DNA of 64,000 nt from Trichoplax adhaerens (lineage: Eukaryota > Placozoa > Uniplacotomia > Trichoplacea > Trichoplacidae). The stretch covers positions 7,142,454-7,206,453 of the forward strand of contig NW_002060945.1 in assembly GCF_000150275.1 (NCBI RefSeq), given 5' to 3'. A program made the translations under genes and the position numbers. Below, piece by piece: positions 12,968 through 24,936 of the stretch. The notes beneath the pieces are model-generated. The model was not told where the DNA came from. It did no database searches and saw nothing but the letters and a program-made list of their open reading frames with translations. Numbering within the stretch: the first letter of the stretch is position 1; each line of letters starts with the position of its first letter.

Positions 12968-15900
12968 TCAACATATCCCGAGTCGTGTCGACAAGGTCCT
13001 CTTAGGATGCTGGTTGCCAACTGTTTTCGCAGAATCTGTTTGTGTAGACGCTGGTATAACTCGAACCTTCTTGGAGAAGTTTTTATAGAACAATCTTCTA
13101 AAGGTGTTTTGAAATTTTCGACTCCGAATTAAAAATATATAAGGATTAATGATACTATTAATGCATACAACAAGAAGTAGAGTATAGGTCGTATGAAGAG
13201 AATAGGCTACAGCATTAAACATTTGTAACACATTGATTATAGTGTAAGGAGTAAACGAAATGAAGTAGACAAAAAATATAATAAAGAATGTTACGGTTAG
13301 TTTCGTTTCTTTTTTGCTATATTTTATTCTATTATTTTTGGGCTCAGGCAAATTATGAACTTGTAGATTCTGCTTACTTTTTCTTACGATTATATAAATC
13401 TTATAATAACAAGTACCGATAATCACTGTTGGCATAACATAGTAAATTACTGTAGCAGCTAATAGAACTATAATATCCTCAAGAGGCTGATCAGCAGTAT
13501 GTGATATCAGGCAGAGACCAACTGTAGGAAAATGAGTGAACTTTGTAAAGAAGCCAAAGGTAGATGGTGAAGCGGACAATATCGCCAACAACCAAGATAA
13601 CATAACTGCGATAATACTATTTTTAGGTGTACACCAACTTTTATATCGATGAGGGTAAGCCATCATAATGTACCTAGTGAACGCCATAATTGTCATGATA
13701 AAAATATCTGCTACGGCAAATACTACCATCAAACCATAACGAAATCGACATTCAAAATCATTGTGAGAGTAGATAGGCTTTTTGACTGATTGAAGATATA
13801 CCGGCATGATATTTAGGGCACTTAAAATAGATGAATAAATATCAATACATTACATCATATAATTTTATACTACGTCATCGTAGCTCAATAACATATATAA
13901 CTAAGGTTGCATTGGCGTACAAAACACATGCTGAAAACATATAAGAATAATTATATATGGCTGTGCCATAAAGAAGATTGATATTGAGTAATACTGTCAT
14001 CTAATCTAATTTTATTTAGAATTAAACAATGCAACTTACATTTATAGCAAAATTTAAATAACGCTATTACTGGATAATGTAATTTAATGATGCTGGGCAA
14101 TTAAACCGCCCTATATTAATTGGTATTCATGCATCATCGAATACGGTATACATCTGCAATTATATAATTACCCATATACGTATTTCGTGCGTAAGCTGAA
14201 CAGTCTTAATCAACTATCATGTCATTATCGATATAGTTTGTATCATTGTCGATTATGAAAGTCATTTACGTTTAGCATATAACTTTTCTGTGTTCGTGCA
14301 GTTTTATAATAATCGCAATTATGCCTGACACGGCATCACAATGGTTAATTAATGGGTTAAGACTGCACGAGATTCAATATTGACATATATCAATAAGTAG
14401 GATAACAATCGCAGACTCCTTCACAAGCGTATTCTCGCATAGCATACGATACGAAGTCAGCTGCTTTTCAAAAATTAGCGATGCTATGTCATCATCCCCT
14501 TGGTTTCAGAGTCAGTAAGATTGCAAACATTCATATTTTGAAGCCATACTGTAGAATATTTGTCGTACTTTTTAAGAAAATGATATTGCACCTTCGTAGC
14601 AAAAAAGACAATATGTAAAATATGATAATTAACCCGTAGTGACTCTAGAACTTAACCCAAACAACCAAAAGCTGTGTATGATATTATTCTTAACAACTTT
14701 GCAGGATACGTACAGCAAGGATAAGTTGATAAGTATATTCACAATTAATAATTTACGTCCTAAATCGTGCCTTGCAGTATTATTAATCAGATTTTATGAG
14801 ACTTTGCCAAAATATAAGTAGTATTTTCAAAATCATACAGTACCAATTTGGGATTCTAAACAATTCTAACATATCTCTTATTTTTGATTGGGTATCGTAC
14901 ACTTACTACTGATATGTTTTCATCTGCTAGCGTTAAGCTAAGATTTCCAAGCCATAAGGGTAATACAGTGCCTTGAGTAGGTTTACAAATTTTCAGACTA
15001 CGGGCGATTTTATTAGCTGTATTAATTGATTTTTAATGACAAATCATAATATCAATTAAATTAAAGGAAATTAAGATAAATATCATAAACTAAATCAGTA
15101 AGGAAAAATAATTAGAGAAAGCACGCAAAGAGAAATTTACTAAATAGGACAGATAGAATTATTGGGCAGAATAAAAAATGGCCATTTCATTGATTTCTAC
15201 AGCTAGAAACAAAATGCTATAATTAAAATGCGTACAGTAGTTTCTATTAAGGAATGATTTCCCATTATCAACTATACGCTTCTTAGCTAGACTTCTATTA
15301 ACAAAGTAAATGCATAGGTGCTTGTGGCTTTAGCTAAAAGAGTAAAAATGCGTCACCTGGATTATAATTTTTTTTAATCCATTTTTTGATCGAGATCTTA
15401 TTTTGAGATACTTTTAGCTATAAAATGTGTACGAAATATCGTTAAAATAAGTGTTTTTTTAACAATTAATTTAGTATCAAAGAATTTCCCTCCTTGTAAG
15501 TAAAAGCGAGACTATAGTTTTAATTTCTGGCCTTAATTAAAAGATGCTAAGCAATATTATTTTTATGAAGTAGTATCCAGAAATATGAAATGAAAATGGC
15601 ATTTACTTTCATGATAAGATCAATATAGAATAGAGTATATTAGAAAGGAAAGATCGGTCTCAAAGCTTATTAGAGACTTCATTCATGTAATACTTAGTAT
15701 TGCAGAAGTGCTAGCATGCACAGGAAACTCCAGGCACCGGTCACAATTTAGTTTACTTACGGTAAAATAAGCATTAGCCGTGCTACAATATTCTACAGGA
15801 TAAATTATATAAATTATTGTATAGCATACATATAGAACATTTTCGTTGATTATTATTAAAATTAAATTAGATAATATATAAATAAATTGATTTATGGAAC

Positions 15901-16467
15901 GTTGCTACGGGAATTGTAACTACCTCTAGGGATTGCAAGCAAAATCAGGTATTTACCATAGATAAAATGTACAAGATTTTATGTTACACCAGATAAATTT
16001 TAATAATTAACTAAATAATAACGACAGCCAATTCATAAATCTTCTTCTGCTATAAACTTAAGATACAGATACTAAAGAAGAAAGGGGATCCATATCGTAC
16101 TACACATTAATTGAAATTATAATTAAAATTTACTATTTATGACATTGTTGCTATAATATACGATAACATAATTAATGATTTCGATACAGCATAAGTGGTC
16201 CTCTTACCTTGCAATTACGTACAAGAAATCCGCTAGTGCCAAATTTAAAATTTGTACATCGTTAACTGAGATTTTTCTGATCTTCCAAAACATATAGAAT
16301 GAGAGTAGACCATTACCAACCAAACCGATTATTAAATAGGCAATTAAAGTGCTTATAAAGAAATTATGTCCATAAAAAGTTTCACTTATTGGGAATACAG
16401 TCGAAGTTAAGTTAGCATTCAGCGTGGTAGAGTTTATGCGAATTAGATTTATATCTTCAATTTCCAT
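12968..16467 (-). CDS. Rhodopsin-class (class A) GPCR, peptide/amine-type, orphan
   Basis: Two exons, 16467-16208 and 13820-12968, separated by a 2.4-kb intron. The donor is GCAAG|GTAAGA (phase 2) and the acceptor TTTTAAG|T, giving ...LALADFLYVIA|S... of about 370 residues. The start is the ATG at 16467. The N-terminus has two N-glycosylation sequons (N12-S-T, N19-L-T). TM1 has the conserved GN (GLVGNG), TM2 has LALAD, the TM3 cysteine is in DFECRFRYG, the TM3 end is TRY in place of DRY, TM6 is FTPYTIINVLQMF, and TM7 is NSIINPYIF in place of NPxxY. A basic helix 8 follows (IRSRKFQNTFRRLF). The overall look is of the melatonin/galanin/allatostatin-like receptors abundant in placozoans; the ligand is unknown. 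The receptor likely couples to G proteins at the plasma membrane, but the two altered microswitches leave its constitutive behaviour open. Confidence 0.88.
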
Positions 16468-19400
16468 GGTATATTGTAAAATTAGGTTTTCTTGTGACAA
16501 GTTAGAAATGAAGCATACGTTTATTAGTATATAAATTACCTCAAAATTGTATTGAATTAATACGTAATCAGATATTTTCTGAGGCGATCTCGTACGAAAG
16601 TATTTAGGATAAGAGATGCTTACCTTTTTGTCTAATATCGTTTAGTAAAAGTCATAAAAGCTAGAATATAGATACACAGTAATTAGTTGACAAGATTGCT
16701 TATTTTTTATTTCTTACATATGTTATGTCCTAAAGTAGCAAATATTTCACTTTATCCTATTCAGTCCTATATCTTTGAATTCAGTAAATGTCCGGTCTAC
16801 TTTTATAAAGCGAGGTAATGTACCATCTAAAGATCGGTCAGTATTTTATTGGAAAAGGAATGGCAAATTGCTAAGAATCTATCTGCATCTATCATTCTTT
16901 ATTAATCTAAATAATTTTTAAACAATATGAAAAAGTACAGACAGTAAATAAAAGAATTTAAATAGCCTTTGAATCACATAAAATAGGATGTAATTCATAC
17001 AATTGGTTGAATATGTTCATAATTAGCCAGTTTCTTTAAAATTATATTATAAACATTAATAGAATCTAAGTATTAACGGTTTAGAGGAAAAGTATTACTT
17101 AATTTGATGAAGATGATTTTATGTCCATTTATTAAATTTAAGCTTACCCGAACTTATAAAACTTTTATGCAGGATAGTCACGAAAGAAGATTAAAACTGT
17201 CCTTATGGCTGTGCACAATAATCGATTTGTTATATTGTACTCACATTTTTAAATAGCTTATTTGCAATTAAGTCTCTGTCATGTTCTTTTATTCATTGAC
17301 ATTTAATAAGTGTCCTAAGAGTTTGATTCTTATTTGTTTTGAGTCGGTTCCTGATTCGCTTAGTTACTGGCACATGAAGTCTTTTTCAAATAGCTCTGTT
17401 AAGTAGTGTACAGATGTAAATGGGTTTAGATTTACAATATTTGAATAACTAAAAGCGCTGCAAGAATCGAGAAACAGTTCATTTTGCTATCCTTATTTAT
17501 TTATTATACTAGTGATTTTTTGTATCTTTAGTTATAGCTGATAATTAACCTACAAGATTAATTGATATTACAGTATAATTGATTTTTTTTAGTGGTGCAT
17601 TCGTAGACAATAAATAAATTATTGCGCCAATTAGAAATGTATTCTATGAAAACCTTTATTCATTACCAAATTTCAAAGAACAGATACAGGACAACAATGT
17701 CTTAAATAATGTAACTTAATGTTTTTAAACATCGAGGATCTTTCGTTTGTAATGATATGATTTTAAAAAATAACAAAAACAACCTCTTCTATTATTTCAA
17801 TTGAGAGAGTGCCAATTTGTATTTGGTGTTGCACAGATTTGTTTTATTGCTAATGGCTTCAAAAGCGGACGCTATTGGGAGTAGTCCATCCTACGGACTG
17901 TATAGTAGAAAAAATGATTGTAATAAGAATCCAATTAATATATATATTTTACCGGAAAAGTATTGACGATTTCTATTCTTAATTGTAAAGCTAGAAAATT
18001 AATTTATAGTCAAAATGACATGTTCATCGTAATAACTCAAGACGAGGTTTAGATTTATCTAGACTCACGCCGTTACGGCGCTGCTATCGGATTAATACAT
18101 AATCATACATTACTTTCATGTGTCTCTACTTTATGGTTGTAACATACTCTATGTTTAAAAAAAATGCGAAAAGATTGCAGTTACGAAATTAATACTACAA
18201 GATAGCTTAATTATATCATTATGATAATTCAATTCTACCTTTATGCTAGTCTGAACGAGTATGACAATGTTAAAATTTTTTCTATACGAAATATGAAAGA
18301 TAGGTATAGAGCCATAAAATTGAAGCTAATTATACAATAGACCATATAGATTTCCAATTATTAAGTTTATTCACATGCAAGTTCCTTACTCCTCGAGTAA
18401 AGCCATCCTAGAGATCACATGTTCGCTTTTGAGTCTACATATATTGTATTAATTAATTCGGGAAAAATGAGCCTGCTATTGCTAATTTCTTTAGTACTTT
18501 TCTCTATAGATTTCTCGATTCGGTATATATAACTTTCAATGTCTAGAATATACGTAGCTATCTAAATTATAGTCATCGCAGGATGCGAAGCAAGAAATAG
18601 TTACGTCTGCTTTAGTAAATATGAGAACATCCGATTGACTATTTAATATTTCGAGTACTGTGTAAGTGCGCAATAGAAAGTTTAAGACGGGCGATCATTT
18701 TCGCAACTGTATGGATTATAATTATGGAAACGCTTCGAGTTCAAAATTGGGCAATGAATCCATGTTGCTGTACCGGCATATACCAGCAGTAGAGTATTAC
18801 TGTGTGATAAGTGATTCCTTAGTCACACACCGTCGCTGTTATGCTTCTCGATACAGCGTAAATGAGCAATAGAGTATTCTGCGTCATCATAGAGATAAAT
18901 ATTGACAACGTTCTATAATTTAAAATTTTTTTCTTTTATCCCTTTGTGCAGTTAGTCACTCATTTAGAAATCAGATTTCTTGTCGTGCTTAAGACCATAA
19001 AGTTATTAGTACTACTGGATGAGTTGAGTACAGTACTTGGAAGCGAAAACACGTCATTGAATAGTTAAAAACTATCCAGTGTTTATGTACCGATCGTGAA
19101 AAAAAGCATCTGCTTTTCTCGGTTAATATCATAATTTGATCATTGAACGGTGCTAATATAGCCTGAAAAAAGAAGATCCATATGAAGAGGCTAATATTAT
19201 TTGCAAAAATCGACGAGTATAGCGAATCACCCAAAAATGGCTAAAATTTCAGAATTGGATATAAAATTTGCAATTTCTGTGTTTGCCTGAATTCATTAAA
19301 AAAGAATAAAAATAAGGAAAAGTAATCAACATTTATACTGTATATCTGTCTACGTGACTACGTGTACATGTTTTTTATATACTGCATATTTCAATTTCAT

Positions 19401-19540
19401 TTAATTCCAGTTGGGATGTGCAAAAAGCTCCTTCTAAACAAGTACATGCCAATGTCCCCGCAATAACGGTGTCCATTGTTCCAGTACAGCATTATTAATT
19501 AATTCAGTTGAGAGACTACTGCTACTAGTGATCAATGGGG
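16468..19540. other. Long intergenic region, no gene recognised
   Basis: About 3 kb upstream of the class A GPCR. Very AT-rich. Several short open frames exist (for example 18666-18872 and 18989-19234), but none starts well, shows a conserved motif or joins to neighbours by plausible splice sites. Noncoding content cannot be assessed by eye. Confidence 0.5.
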
Positions 19541-19544
19541 GGGG

Positions 19545-19743
19545 GGCTATGGGTGCACTGGTGCATGGACATGGATGGATGGACAACTGAACCGTACTGT
19601 ACTGTACTGTCTGTCTGTACATACTGTACAGTACTGTAATATTTTTTCATTTTACCATTATGGCAGGTACTGTACTGTACAGTACAGACAGGTGTATGGT
19701 TCAGTTTTCAATTGTCCATCCATCCACGTCCAGTCCATAGCCC
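19545..19743. repeat. Inverted repeat (foldback/MITE-like hairpin) with palindromic core
   Basis: The left arm reads GGGCTATGGG...GGACATGGATGGATGGACAACTGAACCGTACTGTAC...CTGTCTG. The right arm (CAGACAGG..TATGGTTCAG....TTGTCCATCCATCCACGTCCAGTCCATAGCCC) is its imperfect reverse complement, so roughly 70 bases on each side can pair around an AT-rich loop near 19640-19665. The inner arms are built from TACTGTACAGTA words. Arms of this length with no coding capacity suggest a foldback or MITE-type nonautonomous element; target-site duplications were not clear. Confidence 0.75.
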
Positions 19744-19862
19744 TCGAGATTCGTGACCCGTCATAAGACTCATGACAGTATAGTACTGTACGTGACCCAT
19801 ACAGTACATTACAGTACAGTACAGTACTGTACACTGTACAGTACAGTCTGAACTAGTCTGGA
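19744..19862. repeat. TACTGTACAGTA palindrome cluster
   Basis: Immediately right of the hairpin. It has several CAGTACAGTACTGTAC words around 19787-19848 followed by CTAGTCTGGACTACAGTAGTCTAGTCTAGTCCAG, itself a set of overlapping short palindromes. Same word family as the other clusters in the window. Confidence 0.7.
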
Positions 19863-20173
19863 CTACAGTAGTCTAGTCTAGTCCAGACTGTTTAAGTTAA
19901 AAAATCAATCAATCAATTTTAAAAGTTAGTAATTTCCCAATAGCTTCACGGCAGTCATCACTGGCAGCCTGCTGATATAAATTTATAAGGAATTTTATTT
20001 ACTTAAAGTGGCCTATCGCGGTTTAAAATTGCTAATCCAACGCTATCTTTTGTCATTTTTTAAAATGGCGTTGTACTGTATCAGAATTTGAAACGGCGAT
20101 AGTTGACTTTTAGTAAATAGAATTCCTTGACAAATTAGTGTGCAGCATACTGTATCAGGAGATCGGCACTCAT

Positions 20174-20397
20174 GTACAGTACAGTACAGTACTGTCGATT
20201 TTTGAACACAGTGTACAGTGTACCGTGTAGTGTACAGTACTGTACTGTCGATTTTTGAACACAGTGTACAGTGTACAGTGTACAGTGTACAGTGTACAGT
20301 ACTGTACTGAACTGTCGATTTTTGAACACAGTCTACAGTGTACAGTGTACAGTACTGTACTGTATGCCTTGAGCATAGTACTGTACTGTACAGTTTT
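20174..20397. repeat. Minisatellite: three units of CTGTCGATTTTTGAACACAGT plus TACAGTG runs
   Basis: The 20-base word ACTGTCGATTTTTGAACACA occurs at about 20192, 20246 and 20312. Each copy is followed by a variable number of TACAGTG heptamers and then a TACTGTACTG palindrome. Spacing between units is about 54 and 66 bases, differing by whole heptamer-like steps, as expected from slippage or unequal crossing-over. Confidence 0.85.
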
Positions 20398-20444
20398 CGA
20401 CGTGTGTTCCAAAATTCGCGTATTCAACCGACAGCCAGCAAAAA

Positions 20445-20627
20445 ATGTTCAGGCCAGTTATTATTGCGGTCATTTTACTATACGCTAAGACTCTAACTGT
20501 ACATCATATAGTACAAAACCAACTTGGCAGCGCGATCGTGCACCCGGGGAATGGTCAGGCCGTACGCCGTACTACAGTTGAAATGACCAGCAAAATCGTC
20601 GGCCTATCAACTGCTAGCAATAGATAG
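20445..20627 (+). CDS. Possible small secreted peptide, unrecognised
   Basis: A 60-codon frame with a true ATG. It opens with a short basic/hydrophobic stretch that resembles a signal peptide (MFRPVIIAVILLYAKTLT), followed by a soluble, moderately basic remainder with one dibasic site (AVRRTT). Base composition here is less AT-rich than in the surrounding spacer. There is no recognised family, no Cys framework and no repeated peptide units. It lies directly after the minisatellite and about 470 bp before the first recognised DAP3 exon. It could equally be chance; an intron could also continue it. Confidence 0.2.
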   Translation: MFRPVIIAVILLYAKTLTVHHIVQNQLGSAIVHPGNGQAVRRTTVEMTSKIVGLSTASNR

Positions 20628-21094
20628 CTCAAGGGTCGTGTTCTGCCACTCTCTACTGACAACTGGCTCATTCAGTGCTGTATCCAGTCCGCAGTCAACG
20701 CCGAGTCCATGTTATTGCTCAAGCAATGGCTAATTTGATCCGATTTGGACACCAATCCTGCCAGTGGTCCTCAAGCTACTCTATCAAGGTATCAATTCAA
20801 AATAGCGCAGATTGCCACTCTTTTACTCTCTATTTTGTACTGTATCTACTTGCAATGAGGATAATGTTGGTACTGTCGACATGGCTTGCAGCGACGAGGT
20901 GTGCGTGACATCTGCAATCATGTTGACGAAAGTTTTACTTTAAAGACCTAATCTTGCTATCGAGTAGAGCTATAATATATTGTATGTCATATTTTAATGG
21001 GTAGTTATGCTACGTAGACCAACGATGTTAACCAATGGATTGGATAGAAAATTAGATAGTCTAAATAATGGTGATATATCGATAATATTTGTAG

Positions 21095-24000
21095 ATTTGG
21101 AACTTTGCAAGAACCCTTTCAACCTCAATCGCGGCTAACAATGCAACAGTTACCATGCAACAACCCTCTGATGGGGATGAACATCAAGCCAGCGTAGAGC
21201 GAGAATCAAACGCCACTTCCCTTTCGATCCATGTACCATCAAAAGTCAATAACCCTGTAATGATCATTGATCAAGACAATGAGTATTTTATTGCCATGGA
21301 TTAACCTTTGAAAAATAATCATTCTTCGTCAATCACTAATTTAATATATAATTGCTGTACTATCTTGTCCAAGCGATCATCCAAATCATCATCATGTTGA
21401 ACGGTGTATAAATCGAGCAACTAATCGTCCCTTGAATGATATAACTTTATTTATTTTGATTTAGGTATTACATGACATAGAGCACATAGGTCAATTTTAC
21501 ACTGTTCGACAAGATGATATGGATGCTGTACTAGCTAAAGCATTACCAAGGCGACTGACAAGTTTCGTAAGTACTGTACTCTGTTTTACAATAAATTTAC
21601 GGATTATAATGAATAATGAATCAATTAAACTACGATATCAATGATACACAAAAAAGTCAAATTTAATAATTAATAATGATACCGGTAACGTGTATATACA
21701 GTATATTGGCTATATCCAGATTAGATCGGATCAAACATTATATTTTAAGTGGCATAGAATTGGCAGACAGGAATTCGCCTGTCAGTCCATTAGATCATTT
21801 AAATGTAATAAATTGATAGCTAACTTTATTAGTGAGTATAATAGCATTCAGATATCTCTATAGTTAAGATATAAAATGTAGTCTAAATAAATTCGGATAG
21901 TATCTTAATGAAAGACATATAGAAATAGTAGCTACTTATATTAGTAAACAATCTTTATATTTACTGATAATAATTTGAAGTTAGATAGGCATTTTTTCCT
22001 GTTCTACAGATAAAATGATAACCTCTAAAAAATAGAAAATTAAAAATGTGCTTATAGAATCAATATCATAGTTTTATGCCACTAATTGTGCTCTACCTAC
22101 CTCTTAGTCAAAAGTAATTGGATCGGCTGATATCATGATAAGAGATCCGGCAATAGATATTATAAATCAATTAAAGAAGAGATCACCCGATGAACAACCG
22201 TTAAAGTTTATTATTGGTATCCTTACTATGCGATGAAAATCATTTAGCATTGTTAAATATAACGATACGTTGGATTGTCAGTCTTATTTAATGCAATTTG
22301 AATACTTTCCTTAGCAGTACCAAATTTTTTTATTTCCATCAGGTGGTAGAGACGGTACTGGTAAAACCGTAACATTAGCTCATGTGATTCACTACTGTTA
22401 TCGATCTAATTGGTTTATTTTACACGTTCCAAGTGGTTAGTACGTTCAACTCTTCTACCTTATACAATTACCATTTAATATAACATTTGCTAATCTTAAA
22501 TATTGAAACAATATTATATATGCATATGTGTATGTACTTTAAGCTACATAACATTCGGAAATACAATGTTTGGCCAGCGATTCGTGCATATAATTACTAG
22601 ATTTCAATAATCAACAATCTCTAAATAAACATCTTCAACAGAATGAATAGATACTAGTATTAAATATGGAAAATTAAACTTCAAATATTCTCTCACTCTA
22701 AGTATCATTGAAGTTATTTTGGATAATTTTTCTTTGCAATCAGCAAGGATGCTATACATCGTAATAGTACCGTACGATTTTAGACTACTTCATATCTGAA
22801 TGTATTTAAAGAAGTTTATTTTTTAAGTCCAATCTGTCAGATATTATTATTTGCTGTTACGCCATCTAATAGATTTTTCTTATATTAAAAGTCTAATTAT
22901 ATCCTACAAGCAAAGGCTTGCATTAATTAGCCATGACTTAGAACGAGATAAATTTTAACCTTTTACACATGTAATACTCAATATGTAGCTACTTTTTACA
23001 ATTTAATATTTTTTAAAGATATAAATTCATTCTCTTGTTAACCGTAGTATATAAGTGGATCAGTCCGAATTGCGAAGTTAAACGATCACATCGCAGAAAA
23101 AAATTTTGGGACCAGATAGACCATGCTTGTGAATGGCTAAAACTATGTAAATCAATCAATAAACATCTAATTGGAAATGTAAGTACTGTAGTAATCTTAT
23201 AATTCACTGATCTGTGTTATGATTGGGAATAAAGTAGAGATGATTTTAAAGGATATACTCGTATATAACGAAATTCGTAATTTTAAGTTAGAATTCCATT
23301 GTACCTGCAATACTGTTATAGAGTCTTATTACTGCTATTTGCTCTAGATGTTTATAAAGGAGACATTTCATTATGGTCGAGGTGACAAATTCGTGAAAGG
23401 CGATAGTCTAGCTAAAGTAATTGAACAAGTAAGCGACAGGATAGTACGTGTAATATTGGTACAGTTATTTAACAGACGATTTCATGCTTGGGTTTATTCG
23501 TTGCTGTTTAGGGCCTGTTAAAATCGGAGTTTTCTGTGGACGTAGTGGAATGTATTTTACAGGAACTTGCAACCCAAAATGAGTAAGAGTAGATACAATG
23601 TAATAAGTAACTATACGCCTATATGTAACCCTCAATTTTAGAATATATTATGTAAAAATCTTTTTTGTGATAGTGGTCTCGTTTGAAAGGCGTATACAAC
23701 ATAATTTAGTATTAAAGGACAGTATCCACCCCGGTTATTTAAATCGAACTTTAGAGTTTACTGGTTTATACTTCTTTAAAATTATAATAAATCTTAATTG
23801 CTAGAAATACTAGTATCTAGTTAGCTTCATATTCATATTTATTCAGTGTTTTAATTGTTAATAAATTTCTTCGACATTAGAAAATATTCGCCATTATTTT
23901 TGAGATAAACATCAGAAAGTTGACAGTTAAATTTAAATGCAGTAATGGGGAGTAATTTTTACATCGCAGCTGTATTTTTTAAATAACTTTGCTATGACAG

Positions 24001-24936
24001 TACTTTATAATTCAGTTATTGTTTGGATAGAATCCCAGTGTTGTATGCTGTTGATGAATACAATGCCTTTTTCGGAAAAAGTGCGGTCCAAGACTGGGAT
24101 AAAAAAAATGTAATTATTACTGTTAATACGAGCATTACTTTTATTCAAAAATAATATTGGGTAATACGTGTAAAATGCTATTTTTTAATCAAAGATTGAT
24201 CCAGTCTATCTATCTCTGATAGCGAATTTTACGCGTGTTTTGGAGCCCAAAAGTAGATTGGTAATCTTTTACATTCTAATTTTTAAACATCCTAAATTTT
24301 ATATAATTTCACTGTATGATAGTATTTATTATATCTATGAAATTGTCCCTTAAACATTTAATAAAATAATATCAATCACGCTGTTTTAATTTCTTGTTGT
24401 TACTAAAATGATCTTAGTTATTTTAAAATTGATTGTTTTTTATTTATAGCGCAATGGAGCATATGTCATGGCGATTTCACGTACTGGTGCACCAAGAACA
24501 CATTGCTATACTGCTAAGCAATTATTACCCGGCGTAGTAAGAAAATACTCAATTAAATACATTAAGTAGTGATTATACGTATTATGCGACATTAAAATCT
24601 ATGTAGAGCCTGCACAGAAGCAATTAATTGATGGGTTTCTCTTTTGATAGGGTATGAAACGTAGTGAGCCGTATAGCCCCAAGGTTGTATCCAATCTTAC
24701 TAAGGAAGAAGTCAAAACATTTATTCATTATTATAAAATGAAGTCTTGGCTAAACTGTAAGTTAATTTATAAAGTAATTATCCTATACATTATACAGTAT
24801 TATCTTTCACCAAATATCTATTAATAGTTTTCGACTTTGTGTATTATTAGATGAAAATGATACCGAAATTAACGAGATTCATGACTTAACTTCAGGAAAT
24901 CCATTATTGCTGAGTAAAATTAGTGCTTGGAACTGA
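21095..24936 (+). CDS. DAP3: DAP3 / mitochondrial ribosomal protein mS29 (GTP-binding), first exon uncertain
   Basis: Twelve exons were read: about 21095-21256, then 21465-21566, 22108-22216, 22343-22435, 23048-23178, 23348-23428, 23512-23582, 24031-24109, 24195-24260, 24450-24536, 24651-24756 and 24851-24936 (stop). All junctions are GT-AG with consistent phases, giving about 390 residues against about 398 in human DAP3. Key blocks are ALPRRLTSF, a Walker A P-loop GGRDGTGKT then LAHVIHYCYRSNWFILHVPS, a Walker B-like VLYAVDEYNAFFG, GAYVMAISRTGAP, and a C-terminus SGNPLLLSKISAWN. The first listed exon encodes an Arg/Ser/Thr-rich, acid-poor leader (WNFARTLSTSIAANN) fitting a mitochondrial presequence. 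An in-frame TAG just before it means an upstream ATG exon is needed or translation starts at the Met at about 21155. The known role is in the small mitoribosomal subunit, also pro-apoptotic in mammals. It is convergent with InR1. Confidence 0.92.

Noticed and set aside
18666-18872. 68-codon + strand frame
   Set aside because: No ATG at its start, no similarity recognised, isolated in a 3-kb spacer.
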